Positions 1-8,623 of a stretch of DNA of 64,000 nt are shown piece by piece. Below the pieces are notes generated by a model. The model searched no databases, was not told the origin of the DNA, and worked only from the letters and a program-made list of their open reading frames with translations. The stretch is from Nitrospira sp. GTDB taxonomy: Bacteria; Nitrospirota; Nitrospiria; Nitrospirales; Nitrospiraceae. The stretch spans positions 434,001 to 498,000 of the forward strand of contig JBAOHZ010000009.1 of NCBI GenBank assembly GCA_037045225.1, given 5' to 3'. The first letter of the stretch is position 1. Every line of letters begins with the position of its first letter. Made by a program: the position numbers and the translations under genes.

Positions 1-280
1 CCAGTACATTCGACGTCATTCCCGCTGCCTGAACATCACCGATCAGCGGCATTGAAATCTTCCCATCAGGCCGAATGATGACTTCTCGTGAAAGCTCCTG
101 ATTCCGCCAAACGTTCACGACCAGAACATCCTCAGGCCCCAGCAAAAATTCATTCGGAGGAATATACGTGACATTGAAGTCTATCTGCTCATTCCCGATC
201 CAGCACCCCGGGAGAGTGAGAAGAAAGCTGACAGCAATACATACCCCCCCTCGTAACCATCTGCAACCGAAAGTTTTCAA
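1..280 (-). CDS. Polysaccharide export lipoprotein (Wza/KpsD type), 3' part outside window
   Basis: The reading frame on the minus strand starts at a TTG at 280, eight bases after a GGAG ribosome-binding site, and is still open at base 1. The first residues form a signal peptide with a lipobox (LTLPGC), so the mature protein should be anchored in a membrane by a lipidated cysteine. The next part contains GPEDVLVVNVWRNQELS and IRPDGKISMPLIGDV, the hallmark of the Poly_export domain found in outer-membrane secretins for capsule or exopolysaccharide. The same motif occurs in the neighbour at 341-1042, so the two genes are tandem paralogues 60 bases apart on one strand, probably co-transcribed. 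The SLBB part and the C-terminus lie beyond the window. The family is clear; the polymer exported is unknown. Confidence 0.85.
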   Translation of the reverse strand, partial: MKTFGCRWLRGGVCIAVSFLLTLPGCWIGNEQIDFNVTYIPPNEFLLGPEDVLVVNVWRNQELSREVIIRPDGKISMPLIGDVQAAGMTSNVL

Positions 281-340
281 GTTCCAACTCCTTTGGCTCG
301 CTCCAGCGACATGCACCCGTACAATTCTAGCAAATGGACT

Positions 341-1042
341 TCACCTTGACGGTAATACAACCATTGTTTCAGAGGGCACAACGATCTGATCTCCCGGTTT
401 TAACTCTATGTTTTGATCTGAGCCATCTCTCAGCACGATGTCGTCATAACTCGCCTTAATCTTGTTCAATCCCTCACCATCTTTTCCGAACCGAAATACC
501 ACAATTTTGTTGCGAGCAGCCACCTGTGTAAAGCCATGAGCAATCGTGATTGCTTGCAGCAGTGTGGTCTTACTTTTCAGAGGATACTTACCGGGAGCAT
601 TCACCTCTCCCAACACGTAAATTTGATAACTATTGACCTCTCGGACTAGGATCGAAACCGTCGGGTTCTCCATATAGGATTTGAGCCGTGCGGAGATCTC
701 GTCAGTTAATTGTCCCGCTGTCCGCCCCACTGCCGACACATCACCGATAAGGGGGAGCGAAATCCGACCATCCGGACGAACCTGAACTTGCTTAGAAAGA
801 TCCGCGTTCTTCCACACCGTAATTTCCAAGACGTCTTCAGGCCCCATAATGTAATCTGGAGTCACCGTAAGGGATGATTTTTCTGCCCCTTCGCCTCCAT
901 GCCGTACACTGGCAGGGTTTGTCCCCTGGGATGGGCCTGCCACCAAGGTCAATTTTGGTGCCTGCTCAAATTGGGTAGCATGCGCGATACTTCCCAAGCT
1001 CCCCACAAGAACAATAGTGCTAAATAACGCCGTACCATTCAT
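341..1042 (-). CDS. Polysaccharide biosynthesis/export protein with SLBB domain
   Basis: This is a 233-residue protein with an N-terminal Sec signal peptide (cleavage after SIAHA) and no lipobox. Residues about 64-130 carry the Poly_export domain (GPEDVLEITVWKNADLS, then RPDGRISLPLIGDV), and residues about 135-215 match an SLBB fold (NSYQIYVLGEVNAPGKYPL). Proteins of this type line the periplasmic side of Wza-like polysaccharide export channels. The ATG at 1042 has an AGGAGA site seven bases upstream. It is short for the family (Wza is about 380 residues) and lacks the C-terminal amphipathic helix that forms the outer-membrane pore, so it may work with the lipoprotein encoded directly downstream. 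No glycosyltransferases are in view to show which polymer is exported. Confidence 0.88.
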   Translation of the reverse strand: MNGTALFSTIVLVGSLGSIAHATQFEQAPKLTLVAGPSQGTNPASVRHGGEGAEKSSLTVTPDYIMGPEDVLEITVWKNADLSKQVQVRPDGRISLPLIGDVSAVGRTAGQLTDEISARLKSYMENPTVSILVREVNSYQIYVLGEVNAPGKYPLKSKTTLLQAITIAHGFTQVAARNKIVVFRFGKDGEGLNKIKASYDDIVLRDGSDQNIELKPGDQIVVPSETMVVLPSR

Positions 1043-1582
1043 TAGTTATTCTCCTGAAGAAATTCCAACTACCATTTGCAACAACGACTAATCATCTACC
1101 TTCCCAGCAAGAACCGAAGTCTCGATCCTGTAACAAAGGGTGCCACGCTTCCAAATGGAGGGGGATTACACTTCTCTGGTCCAGCGGAATAGCTCATAGA
1201 TCTGAGAGGCTGAGAAGGGACCTTTCATCAAAGAAAGCCTTAACCGCGCAGCAATTGCCCACCAGCATGGGGCTACTCAATCGGTCTTGATCAGCGGATC
1301 TGCTCCAAGCTCATCAGATTGCAGCTTGAGAACACTATCCCTTCGAGACACTTAGCAAGCTGTTTCAGTTATTTCACTTACAATTTAATGATTTACGACT
1401 TTGATACCCGTACCCACCACCAAAACTAGGGCACTCCGCAAACAATCAACCCCGACTAACGGACTCTTCACAACGAACTACCTCTGAAGCCTTAGCATAA
1501 CAGCAGTGTCGCACGGGTGTGAGTATACGAGTATAGAAGTACGAACGTGAACGGACAATACCAATGATGTACGGATAGATTC

Positions 1583-1618
1583 CTCAAAAGTATAATTTGA
1601 CTACCTCGAAAGTATTAT
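1583..1618 (+). repeat. 14-base direct repeat upstream of the LuxR-type gene
   Basis: CTCAAAAGTATAAT (1583-1596) recurs as CTCGAAAGTATTAT (1605-1618) with 12 of 14 bases identical. The copies start 22 bases apart, about two helical turns, so a dimeric regulator could contact both on one DNA face. They overlap the putative -35 element and spacer described next. Operator function is inferred from position and spacing only. Confidence 0.4.
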
Positions 1619-1625
1619 GTAGCAT
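1597..1625 (+). promoter_or_regulatory. Putative sigma-70-type promoter of the LuxR-type gene
   Basis: TTGACT (1597-1602) is followed after 17 bases by TAGCAT (1620-1625), a fair match to the -35/-10 consensus. It lies about 80 bases upstream of the GTG start at 1707. The -10 match is weak, so this is a candidate only. Confidence 0.3.
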
Positions 1626-1706
1626 TACTAGTGATCAGCATATGTCTTAGGTTATCAGAAATAGCTCCATTGTCTAGAAAGACCAACGATCCTACGGAGA
1701 ATCACC

Positions 1707-2318
1707 GTGACTCAAAACGCTGTCAGCTCTCAGGAACCTGCAGATAACCTCGCTGACCAACGCGCAGGCGCAGGAATCGTCGTTTTATCATCCTCGATGC
1801 AGCTACTTCATATGAATCGCCAGGCCGCCGAACTCTCCAAGCTCATCAATATGGCCGAGAACGGAGGCGCGCCTGCCAAGGCCGCGCAAGGAGTGCTGCC
1901 CTCGGCCTTGACCGAGCTCTGCGCAGAGATCATGAAAGCCCTCCACGTTCGCACTGAGGCAAAGGATTGGGAGCAATTTGAGGTCAAGCGAATCGCGGGT
2001 AACCCAAACCAACCCGTGCTGCTCCGAGGATTTGGGCTCCCAGACAGGGGCGGAATCCAATATGCCCGCCTCGTTGTAACACTAGAAGAGCTTGGACGAC
2101 GCCAGCAACTCAATACCGATCAAGCCAAGGAACGGTTCCAACTTACCAACAGAGAACAATCTGTTGTCGAAAACCTGGCAAAAGGATGGACTAACAAGGA
2201 AATAGCGAATGCGCTGAAAATTACCGAACAGACCGTTAAAGAACACATCAAGCACATTATGCGTAAAACAAACTCCACAACCCGCACAGGGGTGCTCGTT
2301 CAGGTCTTTCGATCTTAG
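1707..2318 (+). CDS. LuxR/FixJ-type transcriptional regulator
   Basis: This 203-residue protein starts with GTG at 1707 behind an ACGGAGA ribosome-binding site. Residues about 140-200 form a GerE/LuxR helix-turn-helix (LTNREQSVVENLAKGWTN, then IAN and TEQTVKEHIKHIMRKTNS), including the typical glutamate of the first helix and the TVKxH recognition helix. The N-terminal part (about 22-130) has a PAS-like start (GIVVLSSSMQLLHMNRQAAE) but no receiver-domain aspartate pocket, so it is not a normal phosphorylated response regulator. It lies divergent from the polysaccharide export genes and may control them or itself; the direct repeats upstream are a possible site. The ligand or partner is unknown. 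Confidence 0.85.
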   Translation: MTQNAVSSQEPADNLADQRAGAGIVVLSSSMQLLHMNRQAAELSKLINMAENGGAPAKAAQGVLPSALTELCAEIMKALHVRTEAKDWEQFEVKRIAGNPNQPVLLRGFGLPDRGGIQYARLVVTLEELGRRQQLNTDQAKERFQLTNREQSVVENLAKGWTNKEIANALKITEQTVKEHIKHIMRKTNSTTRTGVLVQVFRS

Positions 2319-2579
2319 CCTTGCGCACTTTATCCTGCCACAAGAAGTTACCTGGTTCAATCTAAATACCTTACGGCCGCGCTCACACCATTCCTTAATG
2401 GCGCACCTAGTCCAGGAACGCATCCATTGACGCTGATACTCGGTATCTGCTCATAACCTTCTATGGTGATTTAGCCGCCGCTCGATGACATGGACACCCA
2501 CTTCCGTACCTTCCCACGGCAGAAGATAGTCCCCCGCATAGCTGGACGGCCGATCCCAACCACATCGCTTCAGGGTAGC

Positions 2580-3707
2580 TCAACGCTCCACAAAATCCAT
2601 AAACGCATGCTTGTTCTGAATGGGAGTTGTGACTGGACGCCCAAGATCCTTTCTGGCTCCACAGCGCACTCGGATCTCCAACAAGCTCGGGCCGCTCGAT
2701 CGCTGCAACTCCACTAGGCAAACGTCAAGTTCTTGCTTCGTTTGAGCGCGAAAGACCGATTCGTACGCGGCAGCACGCGCAAAGCCCTGAATATCGACAT
2801 CAAGTGCTACCGTTGGCTGCCCGCCGACCGAGTCATGAGCTCCATTATTCAGCACGATATGCTTGAAGTTCCGTGCCTTGCGCACGCCGTTAATGGCCAG
2901 CGCCCCCATATGCATGAGAAGCGCCCCGTCACCATCAAGGCAATAGACGGAGCGGTCTGGTTTCTGGAGGGCAATTCCCAGAGCAATCTGGGAAGCATGC
3001 CCCATGCCTCCCACAGTTAAAAAATCCCGTTGGTGGCCTTCGCCCCGCTGGTGCCTATACTCATACACTTCTCGAGAGGACATGCCTGTGGTGGAGATGA
3101 CCACATCGCGGGCACCCAAGAACCCAATCACTTGCTGGATCGCCGCCTCTCGGGAAAGTGAAAAATCCGGTTTATCAGACCTAGGCAACGTGAAGGGCTG
3201 AAAGGTCCCTTTCTTAATGACGAGCGCAAACGGTGCGCTGGCGTTTCGAACATGAGCCAGGGCATTCGCGAGCGCAACCGACGACTCGTCTGTCTCCGGC
3301 CCCAAGATGGAATAGGGAATTTCCATCGCCTCGAGCATGCTAAGCATTACGCGGCCCTGTTTTTTGTGTTGTGGTTCATCATGGACACCAGGCTCTCCTC
3401 GCCACCCAATCACAAGCACCAGAGGAACCGAATACACTTCGGGATCGGCCAACGACAGAAGAGGGTTGATGATGTTTCCCAACCCTGAATTCTGCAGATA
3501 CACCAGAGGAACCTTCCGTGTCGCGAGATGGTACCCCAGCGCCAACGCCACAGCACCCCCTTCGTTGGCACTGATGATGTGCTGACCTGCACCGGACACA
3601 TGATCAAGGCAGGCACAGAAATCCTTCAATAGAGAATCCGGCACTCCAGTAAAGAACTCCACCCCATTAGCTTGAAGATGTTGAATAAACTCTTGTGGGT
3701 CAATCAT
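2580..3707 (-). CDS. aepY: Phosphonopyruvate decarboxylase
   Basis: The thiamine-diphosphate enzyme of 375 residues converts phosphonopyruvate to phosphonoacetaldehyde, the step that pulls the unfavourable PEP mutase reaction forward. The N-terminus reads FFTGVPDSLLKDF and contains the catalytic glutamate region (SANEGGAVALALGYHLAT). The C-terminal half has the ThDP/Mg motif GDGALLMHMGALA ending in LNNGAHDSVGGQPT. I prefer the ATG at 3707, which has GGAGG nine bases upstream, over an in-frame start 33 bases earlier without one. It follows the PEP mutase gene by 116 bases on the same strand and is probably in its operon. No 2-aminoethylphosphonate transaminase is found in the window. Confidence 0.92.
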   Translation of the reverse strand: MIDPQEFIQHLQANGVEFFTGVPDSLLKDFCACLDHVSGAGQHIISANEGGAVALALGYHLATRKVPLVYLQNSGLGNIINPLLSLADPEVYSVPLVLVIGWRGEPGVHDEPQHKKQGRVMLSMLEAMEIPYSILGPETDESSVALANALAHVRNASAPFALVIKKGTFQPFTLPRSDKPDFSLSREAAIQQVIGFLGARDVVISTTGMSSREVYEYRHQRGEGHQRDFLTVGGMGHASQIALGIALQKPDRSVYCLDGDGALLMHMGALAINGVRKARNFKHIVLNNGAHDSVGGQPTVALDVDIQGFARAAAYESVFRAQTKQELDVCLVELQRSSGPSLLEIRVRCGARKDLGRPVTTPIQNKHAFMDFVER

Positions 3708-3823
3708 GCCGCCAGACCTCCAAAGGCGTACGTTTCGCATAGCCTGACATAATATGTATTTGTACTACAGATAGGATTTTCATCCAACCGTGATCACACC
3801 ACCAACTCAATGTGGGTGAACAC

Positions 3824-5458
3824 TCAGAAATTGCCAGCCTGAACAACATCCTCCAGACTATTGATATCCAACCAGTGACCGACCGTATACAACACACGAA
3901 TCGGAACGTCCCGCTTCAGGAGTTCCTGCAACAATTGCGGAATGCCGGCCCGTCGATTCGCTGGATCGGCAAGCATGTCTATCAGGAGCTCATTCACTTG
4001 GCTCGCTGCGATGGAAGAGAGCTTCAGAAATCCCATCCAGACTCCATGGATCGACTCTTCAGGTACAGTCCGCCCCAATTGCTTAAGATAGATTTTGGCA
4101 TTGAAGGCTCTCCGTGAATTCGGAATGGAGCATTCGGCAAAACCACCGAGGCGGGCATAACTGCTTTGATCCTTCCAATTGCTGTCGACGAACACGACGC
4201 AGTCATCCTGCTCCTGGCATAATGCCTGCGGAATATACTTATTGAACAGAACGTCCCCATATGAAATTATCGTCGGCTGAAACCGCCCCTTTCTGGATTG
4301 CAGCGCCTGGGACAAAGACGCCAATTCGCCGGTCTCAGCGAATTCACGATTATCGATGTACGTCAAATTGGGGAGGGTCACGGCCTCTTTCTTATAGCCG
4401 CGGACCACGAGAATGTCTTTAATCCCAACGGCATTATACGCATCGACGATGCGGCTCAGGATCGGAATACCCTGCACTTTCACCATGGTCTTGGGTTGTT
4501 CCTCTGTCAACTCCCCCAATTCCTCACCACGGGAGGCCGCCAATACGACCGCTGAGGTACCCTCGGCACCTCGAGGGAGATACCGCTCCTCCGCCTCCAG
4601 CAACTCTGCGGCATTCTGCAGTCGAAATATTTCGGAGACCGGCGCAACCTTATCCTCAATGGAGAGGAGATGCTCGCTCTCCTTCAACGCTCGCGCGGTC
4701 TTCTGCATGCTGGCCACAGCGGCACGCAGCATATGATTTGCCCAGATCACCATTGAAAAACCATGCTGCCGAAACACATCCGTCGGCGTCGCGTAGTACT
4801 TCGTGGGCACAATCACCACGGGGCAGCGATTGCCCCATTCCCGTTTGAACGCCAGGATCTCATCCGGCACCGAAAGCGCGCTATGAATGAGAATGCCGTC
4901 GGCTCCCGCCTGATGATAGGCCTCCGCACGACGAAGCGCCTCAGCTAGTCCCCACCCACAGATGAAGGCCTCCACCCTCGCGATAAGACAAAAATCAGGG
5001 TCGGTCTGAGCATCTTTCCCTGCCTTAATCTTGCCGCAGAACTCCTGCATATCAGCGAGCGGCTGCGCATCGCCTTTGAGGAAACTGTTGGTCTTGGGAA
5101 ACAGTTTATCTTCGATACACACCGCAGCAATGTTGCGCTGTTCAAGTTTGCGAATGAGCCGCTGCATGTTGTTGAAGTTCCCATATCCCGTGTCGCCATC
5201 AAGAAGGATTGGGATTCGAGTCGCATCGGACATGAACTCCAGGTCTTCAAGCACCTGCGTCCAGCTGGCCTCATTGTTGTCGCGCACTCCGAACTGGGCA
5301 GAAATAGAGAGACCGCTTGCCCAGATGCCTGCGAACCCAGCCTCCTCCACGATTTTCGCGCTGAGCCCGTTGTGAGCTTCGCAAATAAATTGCAGTTGAT
5401 CAGAACACAGCAGGTTTCTGAATTGACGGGACTTGGTCAGTGCTTGTCTCGAATTCAT
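3824..5458 (-). CDS. aepX: Phosphoenolpyruvate mutase fused to a nucleotidyltransferase
   Basis: This 544-residue protein joins two enzymes. Residues 1 to about 290 are PEP mutase of the isocitrate-lyase superfamily, which rearranges PEP to phosphonopyruvate. Visible are the metal-binding DGDTGYGN (87-94) and the diagnostic EDKLFPKTNS (116-125), which separates true mutases from other lyases. Residues about 300-540 are a nucleotidyltransferase (AVVLAAS, PKTMVKVQGIPIL, ISYGDVLF), the type known as PntC that activates 2-aminoethylphosphonate with CTP. Its glycine-rich loop (AASRGEELGEL) is somewhat unlike the usual GxGxR loop. Such fusions are known in phosphonate gene clusters and point to a CMP-phosphonate used to decorate a lipid or polysaccharide. 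The export genes 3 kb away would suit that. The final transferase and the transaminase are not in view. Confidence 0.92.
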   Translation of the reverse strand: MNSRQALTKSRQFRNLLCSDQLQFICEAHNGLSAKIVEEAGFAGIWASGLSISAQFGVRDNNEASWTQVLEDLEFMSDATRIPILLDGDTGYGNFNNMQRLIRKLEQRNIAAVCIEDKLFPKTNSFLKGDAQPLADMQEFCGKIKAGKDAQTDPDFCLIARVEAFICGWGLAEALRRAEAYHQAGADGILIHSALSVPDEILAFKREWGNRCPVVIVPTKYYATPTDVFRQHGFSMVIWANHMLRAAVASMQKTARALKESEHLLSIEDKVAPVSEIFRLQNAAELLEAEERYLPRGAEGTSAVVLAASRGEELGELTEEQPKTMVKVQGIPILSRIVDAYNAVGIKDILVVRGYKKEAVTLPNLTYIDNREFAETGELASLSQALQSRKGRFQPTIISYGDVLFNKYIPQALCQEQDDCVVFVDSNWKDQSSYARLGGFAECSIPNSRRAFNAKIYLKQLGRTVPEESIHGVWMGFLKLSSIAASQVNELLIDMLADPANRRAGIPQLLQELLKRDVPIRVLYTVGHWLDINSLEDVVQAGNF

Positions 5459-5975
5459 TGGCAGAGGAACCTTTCACCAAAGGATGGCACCCGATACTGT
5501 TAAACTGCTGGGATGATCTATCAAAACACTCCGGCAATTGGGTAGCCCCAGTCACACTTCCGTCGCAACAGACCTGCATGACCCAATGCATACCGCGAAC
5601 TTTCATGGCCAGGCCAATCACAATTGGCTACAGACCTTTCGCGAGTGTGCCCTATCCAATTACCCAGCGCACACTACAATTTGCCGACAATATCAGCCAC
5701 GCAAAAAATTCGCTAGAGTGACACTTGCTGACCTCGATCCAACCCCTTATTATCGGCCTCCCGGCCCTGCGCATCGCGCCACCGGAAGTTCCAGCCGAAC
5801 AGCCGAGTCGGCCTCCTGAAAAGGCACACTGCCCCCCCAAATTGGCCAGGCCAAAATCCCCACACATCTCTAATCTTCCGTGCGCTATTCAACACAGTGA
5901 AATATTATTGAGACAGGAGCTGCCGCAAACACGAATTTCACGTCAATTATTTCAATAACTTACAATTTCAAACCG
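5459..5975. other. Intergenic region, no gene seen
   Basis: About 520 bases between the phosphonate operon (minus strand) and the next lipoprotein gene (plus strand). Short open frames here have no recognisable motif or ribosome-binding site. The promoter for the phosphonate operon must lie in it, but I could not pick out convincing elements. Confidence 0.5.
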
Positions 5976-5991
5976 TGGCCCGACACTTGCT
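5976..5991 (+). promoter_or_regulatory. Sigma-54 (RpoN) -24/-12 promoter
   Basis: TGGCCCGACACTTGCT has the invariant GG and GC dinucleotides separated by exactly ten bases and matches the consensus TGGCAC-N5-TTGCW at all but one position. It ends 50 bases upstream of the ATG at 6042, so transcription would begin about 12 bases further on and leave a short leader. An enhancer-binding activator would be required; no activator gene is adjacent. Confidence 0.7.
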
Positions 5992-6041
5992 CAATACCCT
6001 ATCGTCTCGACAAGGAGACGCGGATTGGAGGAAGTGGGCAC

Positions 6042-6539
6042 ATGAACGGTACGCGCGACATGAGAATCGGCATCCTCGCCATTCTAGTCACTGCCCTGTC
6101 AATCGCTGGCTGCCAAACAAGCGCTGCGACGACCTCCGTTCGATACGATAATGTCCGGTTCATGGATGTGTGGAGCACCTATACACATTGCTTATCTTCG
6201 GACCAAACCCAGTCGGCCGTGCTGGATTCATACAAGTTACGCGAGGTTAGCCAGGCCCACGCCCTCCCATCACCACTTGAAAATCTTCTCCCGACCAAGC
6301 TGAAGAGCATGGTGACCCAACCGGCGTCGAGGCTGGCCGTAGACATTCACGCCATGGCCGCAGCCTGTAGTCTGCATGCAGGGAATCTGGCCGTCGCAGT
6401 CGGGGAGCATGACCTGGCACGAAATGAGTTCAGGCAGGTACTAGCAAACCAGACACAATCCGACTATTCCTACTATGCGGCGCAGGCTCGGGAACGGCTG
6501 TCGTATCTCGAACTCACACTCCAGGCCGCTCTCCGATAA
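6042..6539 (+). CDS. Small lipoprotein of unknown function
   Basis: The 165-residue product has an N-terminal signal sequence with the lipobox LSIAGC at about residue 24. The mature part is largely helical, ending in an alanine- and leucine-rich stretch that contains NEFRQVLANQTQSDYSYYAAQARERL, reminiscent of a tetratricopeptide-like pair of helices. GGAGG lies ten bases before the ATG at 6042; a second in-frame ATG six codons later is possible. Its sigma-54 promoter suggests expression only under a particular condition, as for surface or polymer-related genes. I do not recognise the family. Confidence 0.75.
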   Translation: MNGTRDMRIGILAILVTALSIAGCQTSAATTSVRYDNVRFMDVWSTYTHCLSSDQTQSAVLDSYKLREVSQAHALPSPLENLLPTKLKSMVTQPASRLAVDIHAMAAACSLHAGNLAVAVGEHDLARNEFRQVLANQTQSDYSYYAAQARERLSYLELTLQAALR

Positions 6540-6565
6540 CGCACGGCCTCCGCACGGGTGACGCC

Positions 6566-8113
6566 CTAATTTCCCTGCGTCCGTTTCTCTTGCACCAGCT
6601 CCCGGAATACACGCACATAGGTCTCGGCTGATCGAGTCCAGGATAAATCCTGTTCCATTCCCGCCTTGACGATACGGTACCAATCTGCCTTTTTCCGGTA
6701 GATCGATAACGCCAGCAAGAGACAGGTCAAGAGTGAAGTCGCGGTCGTATCCGTAAAGCTGAAACCGGTGGCACGTGATCCCTTGAACGTGCTCGGCGTA
6801 TAGTTGACCACCGTATCAGCCAGCCCGCCCGTCTTTCTGACAATTGGAACAGTGCCATAACGAAGACTATATAACTGACTCAGGCCACACGGTTCGTAGC
6901 GGGACGGCATGAGAAACATATCCGCGCCGGCTTCAATCCGATGGGCCAGTCCTTCGTCAAATACGTTGCGGACCGCGAGTCTTCCCGGATACCGTTCCGC
7001 CAACTCACGCACCTGCTGCTCATACCCCGTATCTCCGGTCCCGAGAATTGCCACCTGCACATCAAGTTCCATCAGCTCCGGAATAACATCGATCACAAGA
7101 TCGATACCTTTTTGGCCAATCAGTCTGGCAATCATCCCAAGGAGCGGCCCCTTTTCCGTACGAAGCGTCAGTTCACGCTGAAGCCCTTTCTTGCATCGTG
7201 CCTTCCCGGACATGTCGGAAAGAGAATATTGGGTCGGCAAGTGTAGATCCTTGGCAGGATTCCAGAGCTCGGCATCAATTCCATTGACGATCCCATGGAG
7301 CACGCGCTTCCGCCCGTTGAGCACCCCTTCCAGACCACACCCATAGTCAGGGGTCTGAATTTCCTGACTGTAGGTGGGGCTCACCGTAGTGAGGAGATCC
7401 GCAAAGACGAGTCCACCTTTCAGTAGATTCAGTTTCCCATAAAACTCAAGCGCAGCGGGAGTAAACAACTGGCCAGGCAGGCCGGTGAGAGAAAACTGTT
7501 CAGCCGGAAACAGCCCCTGATACCCCAAATTATGGATGGTCAACACGCTGCGGACGTGGGTGAGAGCGGACTTCGGCTGATAGAGTGCCCGCAAATACAC
7601 CGCACACAAGGCCGCTTGCCAGTCATGCACATGGAGTAGATCCGCCTGCCACCCGTCTTTTTCGCTGAAGTGCACCAACAATTCCATGACGGCCCGGCAA
7701 AAAAATGCGAACCGCTCGAGATTGTCGGGGTAGTCGTGACCGGCCTCCTGGTAGAGACCTGACCGGGAAAAAAATGGATCATGGCGAACCGTCAACACTC
7801 GCAGGCGGCCGGAACCCGTCACCTGTGCAAATGGACCGACGAGCTCTTGTATTCGCGCCTCAATCAGGCCATGCGCCGTCGGAACCGCTACCCTGGCACA
7901 GTCGGTCATCTGATAGCCGAGGGCATCGACCTGCCGATAGGCCGGGAGCAGCACACAAACATCGTGTCCCAGCCTGGCAAACTCCGTCGCGAGGGCTCCG
8001 ACCACATCGGCAAGCCCACCCGTCTTTGCAAAGGGCACGACCTCAGAGGAGACCATGCAGATCTTCAGGGGACGATAATTGGAGGAGGGCGTCATAGAAA
8101 GATCCAGCACCAT
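6566..8113 (-). CDS. glgA: Glycogen synthase (ADP-glucose, GT5)
   Basis: The 515-residue protein adds glucose from ADP-glucose to growing alpha-1,4-glucan. The N-terminal Rossmann half begins with KICMVSSEVVPFAKTGGLADV, where K30-T31-G32-G33 is the ADP-glucose-binding loop of the family. The second half holds the GT5 C-terminal site (PSRYEPCGLSQLYSLRYGTVPIV) with the catalytic glutamate. Length is normal for bacterial GlgA (about 480-520). An alternative ATG lies six codons downstream. It is the last gene of the long minus-strand array, five bases after the lipoprotein gene upstream, which suggests co-transcription. Convergent with the lipoprotein at 6042-6539. Confidence 0.96.
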   Translation of the reverse strand: MVLDLSMTPSSNYRPLKICMVSSEVVPFAKTGGLADVVGALATEFARLGHDVCVLLPAYRQVDALGYQMTDCARVAVPTAHGLIEARIQELVGPFAQVTGSGRLRVLTVRHDPFFSRSGLYQEAGHDYPDNLERFAFFCRAVMELLVHFSEKDGWQADLLHVHDWQAALCAVYLRALYQPKSALTHVRSVLTIHNLGYQGLFPAEQFSLTGLPGQLFTPAALEFYGKLNLLKGGLVFADLLTTVSPTYSQEIQTPDYGCGLEGVLNGRKRVLHGIVNGIDAELWNPAKDLHLPTQYSLSDMSGKARCKKGLQRELTLRTEKGPLLGMIARLIGQKGIDLVIDVIPELMELDVQVAILGTGDTGYEQQVRELAERYPGRLAVRNVFDEGLAHRIEAGADMFLMPSRYEPCGLSQLYSLRYGTVPIVRKTGGLADTVVNYTPSTFKGSRATGFSFTDTTATSLLTCLLLALSIYRKKADWYRIVKAGMEQDLSWTRSAETYVRVFRELVQEKRTQGN

Positions 8114-8118
8114 TTACT

Positions 8119-8574
8119 TCATGGCGGAGACATTTCGAGTCGCGTCTTGAACTGAGACTCGTATTTCCAGGTTTTGCCGACAGCATGGACCTTCTCAGGC
8201 GTCATCGCCTCATGGTACACAAGCGCCTCATCGAGAAATACCAGATACTGGCCACGATCGGCGTAGGCCAGGAACAACGCATCGCCGGCGGCAAGCCCGG
8301 TCTCCCACCCTTGCGGAGATTCTCCCAGCGCCATGCGTGACTGGGGAATCAGCCGTCCGTCCTGCATCACGAAGAAATGCGTGAACTGCGGATGGGTATA
8401 AGTCGGCTCCCCCCAGATTTCAACAAAGGCTCGCGGGGTCAACTGTTGAATGCGATAGTCACCCTGCTGAACCAACTGTTTTTGACGATCCAGCGAAGGA
8501 AGACTCGAACAGCCCACCGAGAGAAGCCCCACAAGCAGCCACCCTCCTACGGCAATAATCCGAGCTGGTTTCAT
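8119..8574 (-). CDS. Lipoprotein of unknown function
   Basis: A 151-residue protein with a signal peptide and lipobox (LLSVGC at about residue 22). The mature part contains YRIQQLTPRAFVEIWGEPTY and ends with a tryptophan/tyrosine-rich segment. The start of the mature domain recalls small SmpA/BamE-like or DUF-type lipoproteins whose first helix-turn reads LTxxxFxxxWGxP, but I cannot name the family with confidence. It sits between the DUF971 gene and glgA on the same strand, only five bases from glgA. Confidence 0.75.
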   Translation of the reverse strand: MKPARIIAVGGWLLVGLLSVGCSSLPSLDRQKQLVQQGDYRIQQLTPRAFVEIWGEPTYTHPQFTHFFVMQDGRLIPQSRMALGESPQGWETGLAAGDALFLAYADRGQYLVFLDEALVYHEAMTPEKVHAVGKTWKYESQFKTRLEMSPP

Positions 8575-8623
8575 CTGAATGCACCTCCCCTTCCGTCGAC
8601 ACCAGGCGCCTGCGGCTGACCGA

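Larger units (their letters stand above)
1043..1706. other. Divergent intergenic region, AT-rich, no gene seen
   Basis: These 664 bases separate the export genes (minus strand) from the LuxR-type regulator (plus strand). I see no plausible coding frame. The half nearer the regulator is clearly AT-richer than the rest of the window. It contains repeated AGTATA-like elements: GAGTATAC and GAGTATAG side by side near 1520, and a 14-base direct repeat at 1583-1618. It should hold the promoters of both divergent units. Confidence 0.6.

Noticed and set aside
1100..1170. Sigma-54 promoter for the polysaccharide export genes
   Set aside because: TGGCAC occurs on the minus strand near 1144, but there is no GC dinucleotide at the required ten-base spacing.
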